NCBI GenBank assembly: GCA_033439265.1
Contig: JAVTVX010000031.1
Coordinates: 16,040,001 to 16,104,000, forward strand
Reading direction: 5' to 3'
Source: Dillenia suffruticosa
Lineage: Eukaryota > Streptophyta > Magnoliopsida > Dilleniales > Dilleniaceae
DNA length: 64,000 nucleotides
The notes beneath the pieces are model-generated. The model ran no database searches. It saw only the letters and a program-made list of their open reading frames with translations, and had not been told where the DNA came from. The first letter of the stretch is position 1. The number at the start of each line of letters is the position of its first letter. Position numbers and translations under genes: made by a program. Shown here one piece after another: positions 9,809 to 21,244 of the stretch.

Positions 9809-11852
9809 CTGGAAGAGGTCTAAGCTTTTACTCAGTTCTCTATATTTCAGTCATCTTATTCTTGTTACCTTGTGAACTGTACGAATTGCAATATGTTTTA
9901 TCATTTTTTTTACCCCTTGTCTAGAGTTTGTCAAGGTAATGTAATGTTTCTCTTTTATCAATTTCTGAATGAACTGTATTACGGTGGGGGAAAATGATGT
10001 GTTATTCCCTCATTGGACGTGTCATGCTACAAAAGATTGTGTTCTGGAACAAATTTGTGTTCATAAATGCCTAACAGTTATAAATTTCTTACGAGTAAAT
10101 GATTTGTATCTCCAGACAGACTTACAAAAGATGACCTGGTGGAACTAAAGAGAACTTAGTGGCTGAAATGGGAGAAACAAAGTCAAGCTTACAATGTACA
10201 GGGAAGCCATCTACTCCTCAAGGGCCAACAGTAGCTGTAAGGCACTCTTCACATGGCTGAAAAAATGGAAAAAAGATTGTGTTAGGTTCTAGTTCGTGCA
10301 GGTGATTAATCTACCATTGAATTATAATTATGATATGGCATATGGTACTACAGAAGTAGCACCTGTTTGGATAATCCTACTTTTCAAGAAGCCATCAATT
10401 CACATGCCAGGAAGAAATGTCATGGTAGGACATTTGCATCAATGAGGCTCGGATGTATCAGAGTAAGTTACTGTAAGGAAGGAATTTAATATTCATTGAC
10501 CAAGTGATACATAGAACTTTCCAATCAAAGTCTTATACTCGATGAATTTAACATGGGCTAATGAGAGAACTATTTGAATTTTAGGAGTCACTGGCTCTCC
10601 TCAATCATGGAATGATGGGATCAATATGAAGATCTTGGCCACTGCTTCTCTCCATGATTTGTCTTAGCTATATCTTTTGTTGTCCAGCATTTTTTTCATG
10701 ATTGGAGAGTTATATTGATAGTCTTGAGAATTAGCAAGCTATGCATGAAGAATGGTTAAGAATCATCACTTTTCAGTATGCCACTCTAAAAAGCTGTGTA
10801 GGCAGAACCTAGTCAAAATTTTGTTTGGGCGCATTATTCTTATAGCAGAGGAGGCCTTGGGAAGTGCTAGGAATGGGCAATCGAGGAATGAGGATAATCT
10901 TCTTATATTCACAAAGGAAGAAAAGATGCCGAGGCCATTCCCATCCCTTAGCTTCCACCGCCAGCAAAGAAGGGGGCCCTGAGGATTCCGTTTGAGTGAA
11001 TAATGCTTGAGGTAATTTAAAAGGGTTCATGCTCAAGGAGCAAGTTGGATGTTTTGGAATTCTACCATTCAGAAGTAGTGTCTTTTGAGTTGTTAAATCA
11101 TTACGATTGTTATCTTCTAAGACGAGAGAGAACTGAAGGAGAAAATTTGGGACTTTTGGAGGTCTCATGCTACCACGTGATCTGGGACTTGGCCACAGGG
11201 CATGCACCTAAAATTTTAGCTCCCCTCCCCCCCCGGGCACCAAAAAAAAGACTTAATAGAATAACATTAAAACAACGAGAAAGTACAAGGGGATGCCTGG
11301 AAAAATGGAGGCCTGAATGGTCTACTTGAAGGTGTTCAGACTTCTACCATTAGATGAGTCTCCTTGGATTCGGAAAGAATCCAAGACAACTCATTTTTGC
11401 CCGAAAGTGGAAACAATGCATACTGGCATCACTTTGTAAGCATCCACAAAGGCAACATACAGTGAAGCAAATAAATTTAGGCCATACTTAAAAACATCGC
11501 GATGATGAATAATCTGGTCAAGACTTTGATACCTAGTCATCCAAAATGACAGCAATAGCACCAAATATTCTATTTGTACAGTATTCTCGGTTTCAATGAA
11601 CAATGTCTATTTGCAGCACCGCACGAGCAGCTTTATTATGGAGTTAATGAACTATGGCATAGTGACAAGTTTCCACAAATGATGCTGTTAAAGGATTTAA
11701 CACATGCAGAGAAAAAGATGGAAATCAAGGGAACTCTTCATATGTCTCTCCAGGTGCTTTGAAGGATCTGCGGGTTTCTGTCCTTGTTGTAGGTTTCAAT
11801 CAACGGCATTATTTAAAAAGGATAAAATATTTCCACAGGATGAAAAGCATTG
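9809..11852. other. Intergenic between two convergent NLR-type genes
   Basis: This is the 3' flank of both genes. It contains no recognisable coding homology; short open frames at 10752-11329 match nothing I know and have ordinary intergenic composition. Confidence 0.5.
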
Positions 11853-13046
11853 TCACTTTGCACAATTTACACTTTTTTGCTGGATCTCAGGAGTTGTAGA
11901 TTCCTCTTGAAGTTGTTCCTTCATAATTAGCCCCATCATTCGTGCAGCTAAGGGAAGGCCAGAACACTTCTCCTGAATTTCCTTTTTCACCTTTTTCATT
12001 TCTTCCTCATTTGACAGATTCGACTTTACGATATTTTCCCCCACTGAATCTCTGAATATTAACCAGCACGTTTCTGGGTCTGAACGAGGCAGAAGGCGGT
12101 GTAGGTTTTTCTCCCCAACCATCTTCTGTGCTAGTTCCTCAGACCGGCTTGTGACGATAACTGTGCCACCATGGCCTTTTGGCAACCCATATGCTAGTTT
12201 CTTTTCCCACTTTGTATTTTGCTCCAACGTAGATCCCAAATTTCCATACCAATCCTCTGTGTTCCAGGCATCATCAAGCACTATCAGATACCTTTTACCC
12301 ACCAATTGTGAGTAAAGGTTGAAGAGCAGGCCAGCAAGGGCATTCTCTTTCTCAGAGATAGATTTGATGATTTTCATTTCAACTCCGAGATATATCAGCA
12401 TTCTTTTAACAATTCCTATGCTTGTATTGTCTTCCTCGTTGGATTGCTTGGACAGGCATATCCAAATCCTCGGAAGGAAGCTATTCTTCACCTCTTTATT
12501 GTTGAAAATTACTTGCACAAGGGTGGTTTTCCCAACTCCGCCCATCCCAACAATTCCAATTGCATTGAATGGATCATGACATTGGAGCTCAACTAACGAT
12601 TTCTGCAGCAACACCACTTCGTCATCAAATCCATAAACTTTTGTTGTTAATCTCCCAGAACTCCTCCGATTATCATCTTTGTCATTTGAAGAACCAGGTT
12701 CGCCAATTTCTTGTGGACTGGTTGTGCTTCTTGAAGCAGCTTCAATGCTACTGTTACCTTGGAGCTCTTCCTTCATCTTTTTCAACCTGCTACGTATAGT
12801 GTTGTATGGAAATACTTTCTGGTAAAAATGCTTCTCTGCTGGCATCTGACACTCCGTCAGCGCGTTGTTGAGATAGAAGAGGTTGTCCCTTAGTGTTTGA
12901 AGTGCCCCTTCATTTGGGGAATCTTTTAGTTTCCTTTCAATCAAGTTCTTCAACTCCACGAAATTTTCGTAGAAGTGGACTTTCCGATTGGGTTGAAGCC
13001 CCTTGCTGAATTTGGCCAGTAGGTATTCTTCGATCTCCTTTCCCAT
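11853..13046 (-). CDS. NB-ARC protein without LRR (split-NLR type)
   Basis: The frame encodes 397 aa from ATG at 13046-13044 (MGKEIEEYLLAKF). The frame is open further upstream but has no ATG there and hits TAG, so this start is preferred. Residues 1-100 form a helical region; a Ser/Asn-rich linker follows. The NB-ARC is complete to its middle: P-loop GMGGVGKT (167-174), RNBS-A IWICLSKQ, kinase-2 KRYLIVLDDAW (near 251-261), RNBS-B GGTVIVTSR (about 293-301) and CSGLPLAA (about 361-368). The protein ends 29 residues after GLPLAA, with no winged helix, MHD or LRR. The Walker residues look intact, so ATP/ADP binding is likely. The missing modules (winged helix + LRR) are exactly what the convergent neighbour at 7463-9808 has. 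It resembles the small NB-ARC-only proteins At5g45440/At5g45490 in my memory. Cytosolic; immune function inferred. Confidence 0.9.
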   Translation of the reverse strand: MGKEIEEYLLAKFSKGLQPNRKVHFYENFVELKNLIERKLKDSPNEGALQTLRDNLFYLNNALTECQMPAEKHFYQKVFPYNTIRSRLKKMKEELQGNSSIEAASRSTTSPQEIGEPGSSNDKDDNRRSSGRLTTKVYGFDDEVVLLQKSLVELQCHDPFNAIGIVGMGGVGKTTLVQVIFNNKEVKNSFLPRIWICLSKQSNEEDNTSIGIVKRMLIYLGVEMKIIKSISEKENALAGLLFNLYSQLVGKRYLIVLDDAWNTEDWYGNLGSTLEQNTKWEKKLAYGLPKGHGGTVIVTSRSEELAQKMVGEKNLHRLLPRSDPETCWLIFRDSVGENIVKSNLSNEEEMKKVKKEIQEKCSGLPLAARMMGLIMKEQLQEESTTPEIQQKSVNCAK

Positions 13047-13912
13047 TTGAGCAACCCCAAAAGTTTCACTTCTTCCCGGCAAAGGGCATGAGAGAGGCAG
13101 ATGAATTTCCTTCTGGCTGGCCTGGGCTTGTTTTGATGTTCTATATGTTGTCTCCAAGAAAAGGGCCCAGAGCTACAATTTTTTATATTGAAATCAGACA
13201 TCGATCATGAAGAAATTTTGTTTTCTGGTAGGCAAGGAATGTGCCCACATCAGCAGCTACTTAGGGTTCCACACATCAAAAAACATGGTCTCTATAAAGA
13301 TATTTGATAAAGTTGACTGGGGTAGGTCACACCTCATTCACTGATAATTGTTTTTTCTCTTTTGTCTCTTTCCAGCAACATGCCAGCAATAATTCAGAAT
13401 CTGAACCATTATTTTTATCTTTTTTCCAGATGCATCCAAGTACATGGTCTTGAATGTCCACTTGATATTTTTTAATGTTAATTTATCATCAAATCACATC
13501 TGAACCACAGATTAGTCTGGACACGGTGATGAACCATTCATCAACGGTCCATACTTACTTGGATTTATGTGTGTCGGCCACACCTGACCCCCCCCCCGGG
13601 GGGTGGGGGTTGGATCTTACTACAGTTTGGTACTGTAAGATAGGATTAAGCTTAAGACAGAACGATGCTGATATTCATTAACACCTATTGCATTCTTTTA
13701 CTGAAAAGAGAAGGGAAGGATAGGTGCTACAGTAGTCACTTTTTTATGGTAATTTAATAAACAAGAGATGATTTGACACAATCTTAGCCTAAGATTTCTC
13801 TCATCATTTTATTTCCATGTCCAACATCTTGTCCATCCTGTTGTTTCCTTCAGTCAGTTTCTGTAACTAAGGGGGATTCTCAATTGGAGTAGGAGTAATT
13901 GAAGCCGAGAAA
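13047..13912. promoter_or_regulatory. Divergent promoter region, NB-ARC gene / DUF594 gene
   Basis: 866 bp separate the two start codons in head-to-head orientation, so the two genes may share control elements. A W-box core TTGACT, the WRKY-factor site common in defence promoters, is at 13313-13318. A C-run/G-run palindrome (ccccccccccgggggg-like) lies at about 13590-13610. No other element is convincing by eye. Confidence 0.45.
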
Positions 13913-16012
13913 ATGCAACTCCCAATTCCGGACAGGGCCAAGAAGCTATGGGACACATGGAATCTCCGGAGCTTTATCCTCATGAGTCTGACCCTCCAAG
14001 CATTTCTGATTCTCTTTGCGCCGCTTAGGAAGAGAACTTCGAACCAGATTGTACTCATGATGATCTGGTCAGCATACTTGCTTGCTGATTGGGTAGCTGC
14101 CTTTGCTGTCGGACTCATCTCCAATAGTCAAGGCAATTCTACAGGTGAAGACGTCACCGGTGATCTTCTGGCGTTTTGGGCTCCCTTTCTCTTGTTACAT
14201 CTCGGCGGCCCTGATACAATTACTGCCTTGGCTCTTGAAGATAATGAACTCTGGCTTAGGCACTTGCTTGGACTCATAGTTCAGGTTCTTGCTGCTCTTT
14301 ATGTCTTATTTCAAACGATCCCAAAAACCAAGTTTTGGATCCCAACAATGTTCATGTTTATTGCTGGGACTATCAAGTATGCTGAAAGGACGCGTGCTCT
14401 GTATCTTGCTAGCTTGGATAGTTTCCGAGACTCTATGCTTGGGGAGCCTGACCCAGGTCCCAACTATGCGAAGTTTATGGGGGTGTACTACTCAAAAAAA
14501 GTTGCCAGGCTTCCAACAAGAATAGACCAGAAGGCAGAACCTGAGAAAGCAGCCAGGATGGCAAATATTGAAGTAGTAACAGGTGGTTTAGAGGATGCGG
14601 AGGTAATACGTCATGCTTATCGTTATTTTGAGATATTTAAGGGATTGATTGTAGACCTAATTTTTAGCTTCAACGAGCGCAATGAGAGCCAACAGTTCTT
14701 CTTGAAAAGGAATGCTGCAGATGCTTTTAGAGTGGTTGAGGTTGAGCTTAACTTCATTTATGAAGTTCTGTACACAAAGATTGTTGTGGTTCACTGTTTG
14801 GTGGGCTACATTCTCAGAACAATTTGCTTTCTATCTCTTTGGGTTGCCCTCATATTCTTCTTTTTCGTATCCAAGAAAGGTCTGCACCAGATTGAGATTG
14901 GAATTACCTACACTCTGCTTCTTGTTGCCTTGGCCCTGGATACAATTGCTTTCTTCATGCTGCTTTTCTCTGACTGGACTGTTGCTTCCCTTAAGAATTC
15001 TGAAAAGAAATTTCCCATGACTACCAAACTGCTCAAGTTTCTAATTCTTAAGAAGCCAAGATGGCTTGACCAATTTCCACATCCCCAACCCAAGCATGTG
15101 AGAATGGTTGCTGTCCTGTTTCGCAGGTGGTCTGAATCTCTGTCACAGTACAACTTGATAAGTTACTGTCTGAATGAACGGCCCACAAAGGTGGATGCCG
15201 TTGTTGATTATATAGGTCTTAAGGATATTCTTGATCAAATGAAGCATGTATCCAAGATTCCGTTTACCATAGAGTTAAGGGATTTCATCTTCAATGAGCT
15301 ACATAGGAAGTCCACGATAGCAGATGATGATGCAGAACTTTCTAGGGAGATATGTTCCGCTAAAGGAGATTGGATTCTTCGCGATATTGGTTATCCTAGT
15401 CTACTCCCTTGGGTTGAAGGAGTTGAATATGATGAAAGCCTTATATTGTGGCACATTGCGACTGAACTCTGCTACTGTACAGATGAACACCCCGATAAGC
15501 CAAATGATGGGCGCAAGTTTAGCAAGATTTTCTCGGATTACATGCTTTACCTTCTGATTATGCAGCCCACAATGATGAGTGCAGTGGCAGGTATCGGGCA
15601 GATAAGATTTCGAGACACCTGTGCCGAAGCCCGGAAATTCTTTCGTAGGAGGGAGATAGTGAAGAACAAGGATTTGAAACAAACTTGCGAGAAAATTCTG
15701 GCCGTATGTACAGATGTTAGACCTTCTGCTATAAAGGGTGATAGAAGCAAATCAGTGTTTTTCGACGCGTGTATTCTAGCGAAGGAGCTGAAGCAAATGA
15801 AGGGAAAGCGGTGGGAGATTATGAGCCTTGTGTGGCTTGAAATGCTGTGCTATGCTGCAAGTCATTGCCGAGCAAATGTACATGCTCAGCAACTATGTAA
15901 AGGAGGGGAGCTTATTAGTTTGATTTGGTTATTGATGGCTCATTTTGGCTTGGGGGATCAATTTCGTATTAAAGAAGGCCATGTAAGGGCTAAACTAATT
16001 GTGGGTAAGTAA
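13913..16012 (+). CDS. DUF4220/DUF594 multi-pass membrane protein
   Basis: An intact single-exon frame of 699 aa starts MQLPIPDRAKKLWDTWNLR. The N-terminal DUF4220 region has hydrophobic segments at about 22-40, 46-66, 83-100, 118-140 and 144-160, with the family signature LLHLGGPDTITA and IKYAERTRALYLASLD. Two more membrane stretches lie at about 290-320 and 328-352. The soluble C-terminal DUF594 domain contains LILWHIATELCYC, then SDYMLYLLIMQPTMM, and the end region ELISLIWLLMAHFGLGDQF. Length is normal for the family, which is plant-specific and biochemically undefined. In Arabidopsis members are, as I recall, clustered beside NB-ARC-only and LRR genes, as here. It is divergent from the NB-ARC gene. 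Location is probably an endomembrane or the plasma membrane; function unknown. Confidence 0.92.
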   Translation: MQLPIPDRAKKLWDTWNLRSFILMSLTLQAFLILFAPLRKRTSNQIVLMMIWSAYLLADWVAAFAVGLISNSQGNSTGEDVTGDLLAFWAPFLLLHLGGPDTITALALEDNELWLRHLLGLIVQVLAALYVLFQTIPKTKFWIPTMFMFIAGTIKYAERTRALYLASLDSFRDSMLGEPDPGPNYAKFMGVYYSKKVARLPTRIDQKAEPEKAARMANIEVVTGGLEDAEVIRHAYRYFEIFKGLIVDLIFSFNERNESQQFFLKRNAADAFRVVEVELNFIYEVLYTKIVVVHCLVGYILRTICFLSLWVALIFFFFVSKKGLHQIEIGITYTLLLVALALDTIAFFMLLFSDWTVASLKNSEKKFPMTTKLLKFLILKKPRWLDQFPHPQPKHVRMVAVLFRRWSESLSQYNLISYCLNERPTKVDAVVDYIGLKDILDQMKHVSKIPFTIELRDFIFNELHRKSTIADDDAELSREICSAKGDWILRDIGYPSLLPWVEGVEYDESLILWHIATELCYCTDEHPDKPNDGRKFSKIFSDYMLYLLIMQPTMMSAVAGIGQIRFRDTCAEARKFFRRREIVKNKDLKQTCEKILAVCTDVRPSAIKGDRSKSVFFDACILAKELKQMKGKRWEIMSLVWLEMLCYAASHCRANVHAQQLCKGGELISLIWLLMAHFGLGDQFRIKEGHVRAKLIVGK

Positions 16013-16179
16013 TTAATTCATAGTTGCTTTTATGTTCTTTTTCCCAATGTAAAATCATGGATTCATCCTTTTTGTAGACAGAAATGTTCTAATCTCTGTC
16101 AATTCTTAGAACCAACATTGCTTTGAAAGTTTTTAAATGAAGAAAATATTTGTGAATATTTAATAATTTTATCAATACA

Positions 16180-17340
16180 CATATATATATATATTTAAAG
16201 ACTGGCGATGAATTTTTTGAAGAGTCACTTTTCCTCAAGCTGGTGAAATTTTTAATTATCATTTTATATTTGTCTCCACCTAAGGCAGGTTTCTAAGACC
16301 TAGTTTGGCCATGTAATTTTCATTCACAATAAATAGAAATATATAGCCCGAGATCTGCAGAAAAATGTCATTATTACTAAACAAAAACAAAGAAAAATCC
16401 ATATGAAATGGGACTATCAGATAAATTCCTCAGTTGCTCAGTGTTTAGCAAAAAAGTGATTCCGGCATTTTGTTTGATCGATTGAAATTTGATAATTTTT
16501 AAAAATTATTAAAAATGATTCAATTAATACTAGAACGAAAGGAGTGGAGATGCTTTATTTTAACATGAAGCCCCTTTTTTTTTAGATTTCTTTTTGGGAG
16601 GGTATATATGATAAGGTATTTTATTACAAAATGTAGCATCTTCTTTCTATTTTCTTTTGCTTTTTCTCTTTTCAAAAGGCATAAGCCTATTTCTCGAGAT
16701 GTCTAAAGCGTAAGGCTAAAATCCTCCTAATTTTTTGCTAATTGATCCATATGTTTTTTTGATACGTATGTGATAGTCGAATTCAAGATTTTTAAATTGA
16801 TCTACAGAAAATAATCGAATTCGAGATTTTTTTTTTAAAAATAAAATGATATCAATTGAATTATAACTTAAATTAGTAATTGATCTATTTATTAGTTTAT
16901 AAAACATTAAAATACTCCTCCATAGTTGTTTTACATGAAATTAAAGCAAAGCATTCAATTTCAACTCTACTATTTTTTTTATATCTCTATTTAATATTGC
17001 ACGTGTAATACGATTTTTGATGGGTGTATTTATTTTGTTATGAAATGAAGTATATCAGTAACACTATGAAAATGGTGAGAATCCATAGTAGCACTAGCAT
17101 CTCAAGGGACCAAGGGACACAAGAATCTCAACACCGAAAAAAGTTAAACATGCCGGCATTAATGACTTTGATCATAAGCAAATTTTTAAAATTATTTTTG
17201 ATTAAAAAAGTTTTAATAGTCATGTTAGTATTGCGCTAGACGATTAAACTCTCTTAATCGAATATATTTAGAAAGTTTATATCAATATATATATTTAGAA
17301 AGTAAACAATGATAAAACATTAATGTGGTTGATCACTTAA
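16180..17340 (+). repeat. Direct repeat copy A (~1.1 kb)
   Basis: The segment starts after a TA run (atatttaaagactgg) and is found again at 18870-19945. Matching blocks occur in the same order: tgtctccacctaaggcaggt, the tail caagggaccaagggacacaa, and agacgattaaactc. It lies directly downstream of the DUF594 gene. It could be one LTR of an old element or half of a local duplication. Confidence 0.7.
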
Positions 17341-18828
17341 TCAAAAATATTTAGAAAATTACTCTACAATAGAGATTATTTATTATTTTCGACATCAGAA
17401 TTAGTTAGAATTTCACCACATTTGCAATACTAATACTTAATTAGCATCAATCATATACTAAATGGGTAAAATCCTATATGAGTACATGCTAGTATGCTTT
17501 TACTAATTTTTGATTAAATATTTATTTGATAACCATCACCTAATTGTTACGATAAGATTACCGATTAATAACAACTTCTCAATTATCTTGAATTTTTAAA
17601 ATAAATAATAATTATATAAAATTAAGAATAATATTTGATTATGATGGAAATAGATTTTACTCCATAGACATGTGTTTCATTGACTCGAGTGTAGAATAGG
17701 TGTTGATGAAGCTTGTAGGCCTTTGTGAGTGATAGGACCTGCAAATACCATCGTCGGGTGCTTTGACAAGAAAAACTCCGATACTCAAGTCAAAAAGAGC
17801 AATTATGAATGAATAAGAAATAGACCAAGAAGAGCAATGAGATCATCCTATGTTATTTTGTGTGATAAGTGTGGGGTTTGTAAACGTACCTGCCAAGTTG
17901 CCTACGCTAAGTATATATATTATACCTCCATGGAATGTCCCATGTGCTTTTAGAGGTGTAGAAATATTAAATTTCTTGTGGAGAAATTACTGATAATTTT
18001 TTAAAATTATAAAGATTGTAGTCAATGATATTTAAGAACATTAGAGTCATGTCAATTAAGGAAAATTTAAGTAGTTATAGAGATCCTTTACCTTATTAAG
18101 AATGTTTATCGAAATCTATTTCCTCATTGACAAAGACTTTCCTAAGAGGGATTCCTATTCGACTAAGGGAAGTTTAATCTTGTTTAAGATTTTTTTTATT
18201 TATCGAAGGATCAAGTTATACTTATCACGTAATAGAATCACTTTAATATTAATGAAACGTACCCACTAAAAAGTGGAATAACCAAAAGATCCAGGAGCCA
18301 GAACTGGGATGATTGAGAGATCAGGCAGTAGCTAGCACCCCAAGAGAGTGAGACCAAGAGGGTTGAAAGGTTAGCATGCTCAACTGAGAGACCAAAAACG
18401 TATTCGAACATTCATGAGTTTTATGGACTAGGGTAGTTCTAATCTCATGGTAATGGACGGTTAGAAAATGTAAACCCAGGATCTAACCTTATTCTTTAAT
18501 TATTAGTCCATGTGGATTGACATGGAGGGAAGGTTGTATCTACCATCCAGAAAACCTACTATATTATATTACCCATACCCAGTTTTTGAAATTGCAATTT
18601 TCTTGGAAGAAGAAGAAGACCGGGGTCGTTGCAGATGCACTCGCACATCATTTTTTAAGAAGCCCTCAAGGCCTTGTCGGCTTAGAGCGCACTCAAAGGT
18701 GGTCCAACGATGGAGATGCTTTCGGTTAATGTAATTGTTTGGAGCCAAGTGCCAGTTAAAAAGTATATAATATAATAAACTATTTCATTTTAAAATGAAA
18801 TCTTATTCCCATATTGTTCTTTCAATGT

Positions 18829-18859
<31 letters not shown>

Positions 18860-18869
18860 AATATATATT
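17341..18869. other. DNA between the direct repeats
   Basis: AT-rich. A short open stretch at 18510-18734 includes VVADALAHHF, faintly like the VVADALSR motif at the end of gypsy RNase H, which would fit an LTR-element reading of the flanking repeats. This is too short to rely on. Nothing else is recognised. Confidence 0.3.
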
Positions 18870-19945
18870 TAAAGACTGGGATGACTTTTTTAAAGTCTTC
18901 ACTTTTCCTCAACAGAAATATATTTTATTTGTTGGGAGTGCTGCTCGCATGTGATAATTAGCAATTTATTAGTAAATCAATGCCAAAACCTTCATATCGC
19001 AGGTTCCAACTATTTTCAAAATAAAATATAGTGGTCGGTAACTGGTCGGTGGTCAATTAAAATTAAAAATGAGGAAATTTTGATTATCATTTTATTTTTG
19101 TCTCCACCTAAGGCAGGTTTGTAAGACCTTGTTTGGCAATGTAAGCATCGTCGCGGTGGTAAATATTTGTTAGATAGAATATAGTAATTTTTATTCATAT
19201 TAAAAAAAAATATATAATTCATGATATATAATAAAAAAATAAATTATATCATTATTACTAAATAAAAATAAAGAAGAGTCTACATAAGTCCCCAATGGGA
19301 CAGCCTAGTGATACAAACCTTCTCTCAACCTGATAATTTCAGATTCAAATTTTTATATGAAAAGAAAAGTCTGCATAAGACGCGACTCCCATATAATTCC
19401 TCAATTTCGTGGTGTTTTGCAAAAGTGACTCGGGTATTTTGTTTGATTCGATAGAAATTTGATAAGTTTTAAAAATTATTAAATGTTTTATTATCTCAGT
19501 AAATTTTGGTATTTAGTGCTATTGTTTCTTACAATAGAGGTAGAATAGGACAGCCAATGCGTTAGTTTATAAAATAATAAATCCATAGTTGCTTTACAAG
19601 AAATTAAAGCAAAACATTCAATTTCAACTCTACTATTTTTTTTAATCTCTATTTATAATATTACTATAAAATTATAAAATCATGCAGTTTTTATGACGTG
19701 TATTTATTTAGTAATGAAATGAAGTAGCACCAGCATCTCAAGGGACCAAAGGACACAAGAATCCCAACACCTAAAAAAAAATAGTTAAACATGCCCACAT
19801 TAATGATTTTGATTTTAAGGAATTCTTAAATTATTTTCGATTAATAAATATTTTTAATGGCCATGTTAGCATTGTGAGAGACGATTAAACTCCCTTAATG
19901 GAATACGATTTGAAAGTAACAATGATATAACATTAATGTGTCGAT
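18870..19945 (+). repeat. Direct repeat copy B (~1.1 kb)
   Basis: Collinear with copy A at an offset of about 2.65 kb and also preceded by a TA run (18832-18870). Divergence is substantial, with many substitutions and small indels, so the duplication is old. Confidence 0.7.
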
Positions 19946-20530
19946 CAATTTCTGGATACCCCAAAAGTTAAGAAAACAATGCTTAAATATCTCTTCTAAT
20001 GAGGTCGGCTGCAACCCTAAAGGAATAGTAAATCCTCCTATTTTACCTTAGTAAAATTATGCCATAATATTCTCTAAAATTGAATGAAATATCTTAGAGA
20101 ATAAAATTCTAAAAACTTTAAGTAAAATAAAATGTTTTTTTTTTTTACATTTACAACTTTTCAAAATTTCACATTCCTAAATATTATGAATGAAGAATAG
20201 AATATTTAAAAATCTTGTATTTCTCCTTGAATTCATTGCGTCTACGTATTAATGAAAAGTTACTTCTGTCTGTTCTTTTATCCTTACATAATTGCTCCGA
20301 TTAATCCTATTTTTCTTCATATTTCTCCCTACATTTTGTCCGACTAGTCTAACACATCAATCACCATAATTAATATAATATTTTCTTACAATAATATAAA
20401 AATCAATTACAAATATTACACTTATTTTGTTCTTATCGGATGTCATTCTAGTATACAATTTGTTGGTCCTAGGTCATATGGTGTAAGTAACACCATGAGA
20501 TCTCAATCAAATGGGCTACCTAAGAAAGTT
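19946..20530. other. Intergenic AT-rich DNA
   Basis: I see no gene, no clear repeat end and no RNA gene here. Confidence 0.4.
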
Positions 20531-21244
20531 TGTAAGGCCTCAATCAAAAAAATAAAACAAAAAAAAAAAAACAAACAAAACACAATTTATTAATGCTCAC
20601 CACATGGCACATGCACACACCACACTTGTTGTTATACACTTGACATCTAACATGTTGGACGCACACTCCACTATGGTATGTGTTAGAGAAAGTTAGAGAG
20701 AGAGAGCAAGGGAGAGAAGTCTACCTTTCTTCCAAATTTCGTCACTCACATTTTCCTTACAAAAACCACCCCCAAACTCCATTGAATCACTCATCTAAGC
20801 TTGGATTCAGTATCTTTCATCCAAGTATTGAGTGTCCCCAACATAAGGAAGTGTAGAAAAGGAGTGGAACAACCCTAAGACAAGCTGAAATCACTTGGGA
20901 AGTTAGGGGTTTGGATGAACAAGCATATAGGAAAGTAAAGTGGATTTTAAGCTTTCAAAGGCAAGTACTTTACATGCAATTATTAAATTGATATCTAATA
21001 ATGCTTTAAAATTTGTTTTGGCTAGGATTATATTGCTGGAAGATAGATGAAATGCTTTAGGGAAAAGAGGATTTCGTTCTCGCTCTCTCTAACTCTCTCT
21101 AACACATACCATAATGGAGTGTGGGCCCAACATGTTAGGTGTCAAGTACATAACAACAAGTGTGGTGTGCACATGTGCCATGTGGTGAGCACTAATAAAT
21201 TGTGTTTTGTTTGTTTGTTTTTTTTTTTTGATTGAGGCCTTACA
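20531..21244. mobile_element. TIR element with ~190-bp inverted repeats
   Basis: The left end tgtaaggcctcaatc (20531) is the exact complement of the right end gattgaggccttaca (to 21244). Homology continues about 190 bp inward through caaacaaaacacaattta, cacatggcacatg, acacttgttgtta and aacatgtt to GA/CT-rich inner edges. The centre (about 20725-21055) is non-coding. I see no convincing target duplication; TAA/TTA next to GGCC could be a mutated PIF/Harbinger site. Family unassigned. Confidence 0.7.

Noticed and set aside
10752-11329. Open frames between the convergent NLR-type genes
   Set aside because: No recognisable domain or motif, overlap on both strands, and no splice or start context that stands out.
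13047-13157. N-terminal extension of the NB-ARC-only protein by 37 codons
   Set aside because: The extension has no ATG (it opens with TTG after an upstream in-frame TAG), so ATG at 13046 is the better start.
13580-13615. C/G run as a structured regulatory element
   Set aside because: A simple homopolymer palindrome (possibly with sequencing uncertainty) and no supporting motif around it.
18510-18734. Two overlapping open frames, one with a VVADALAHHF stretch
   Set aside because: Resemblance to gypsy RNase H is limited to a few residues; not enough for a call.
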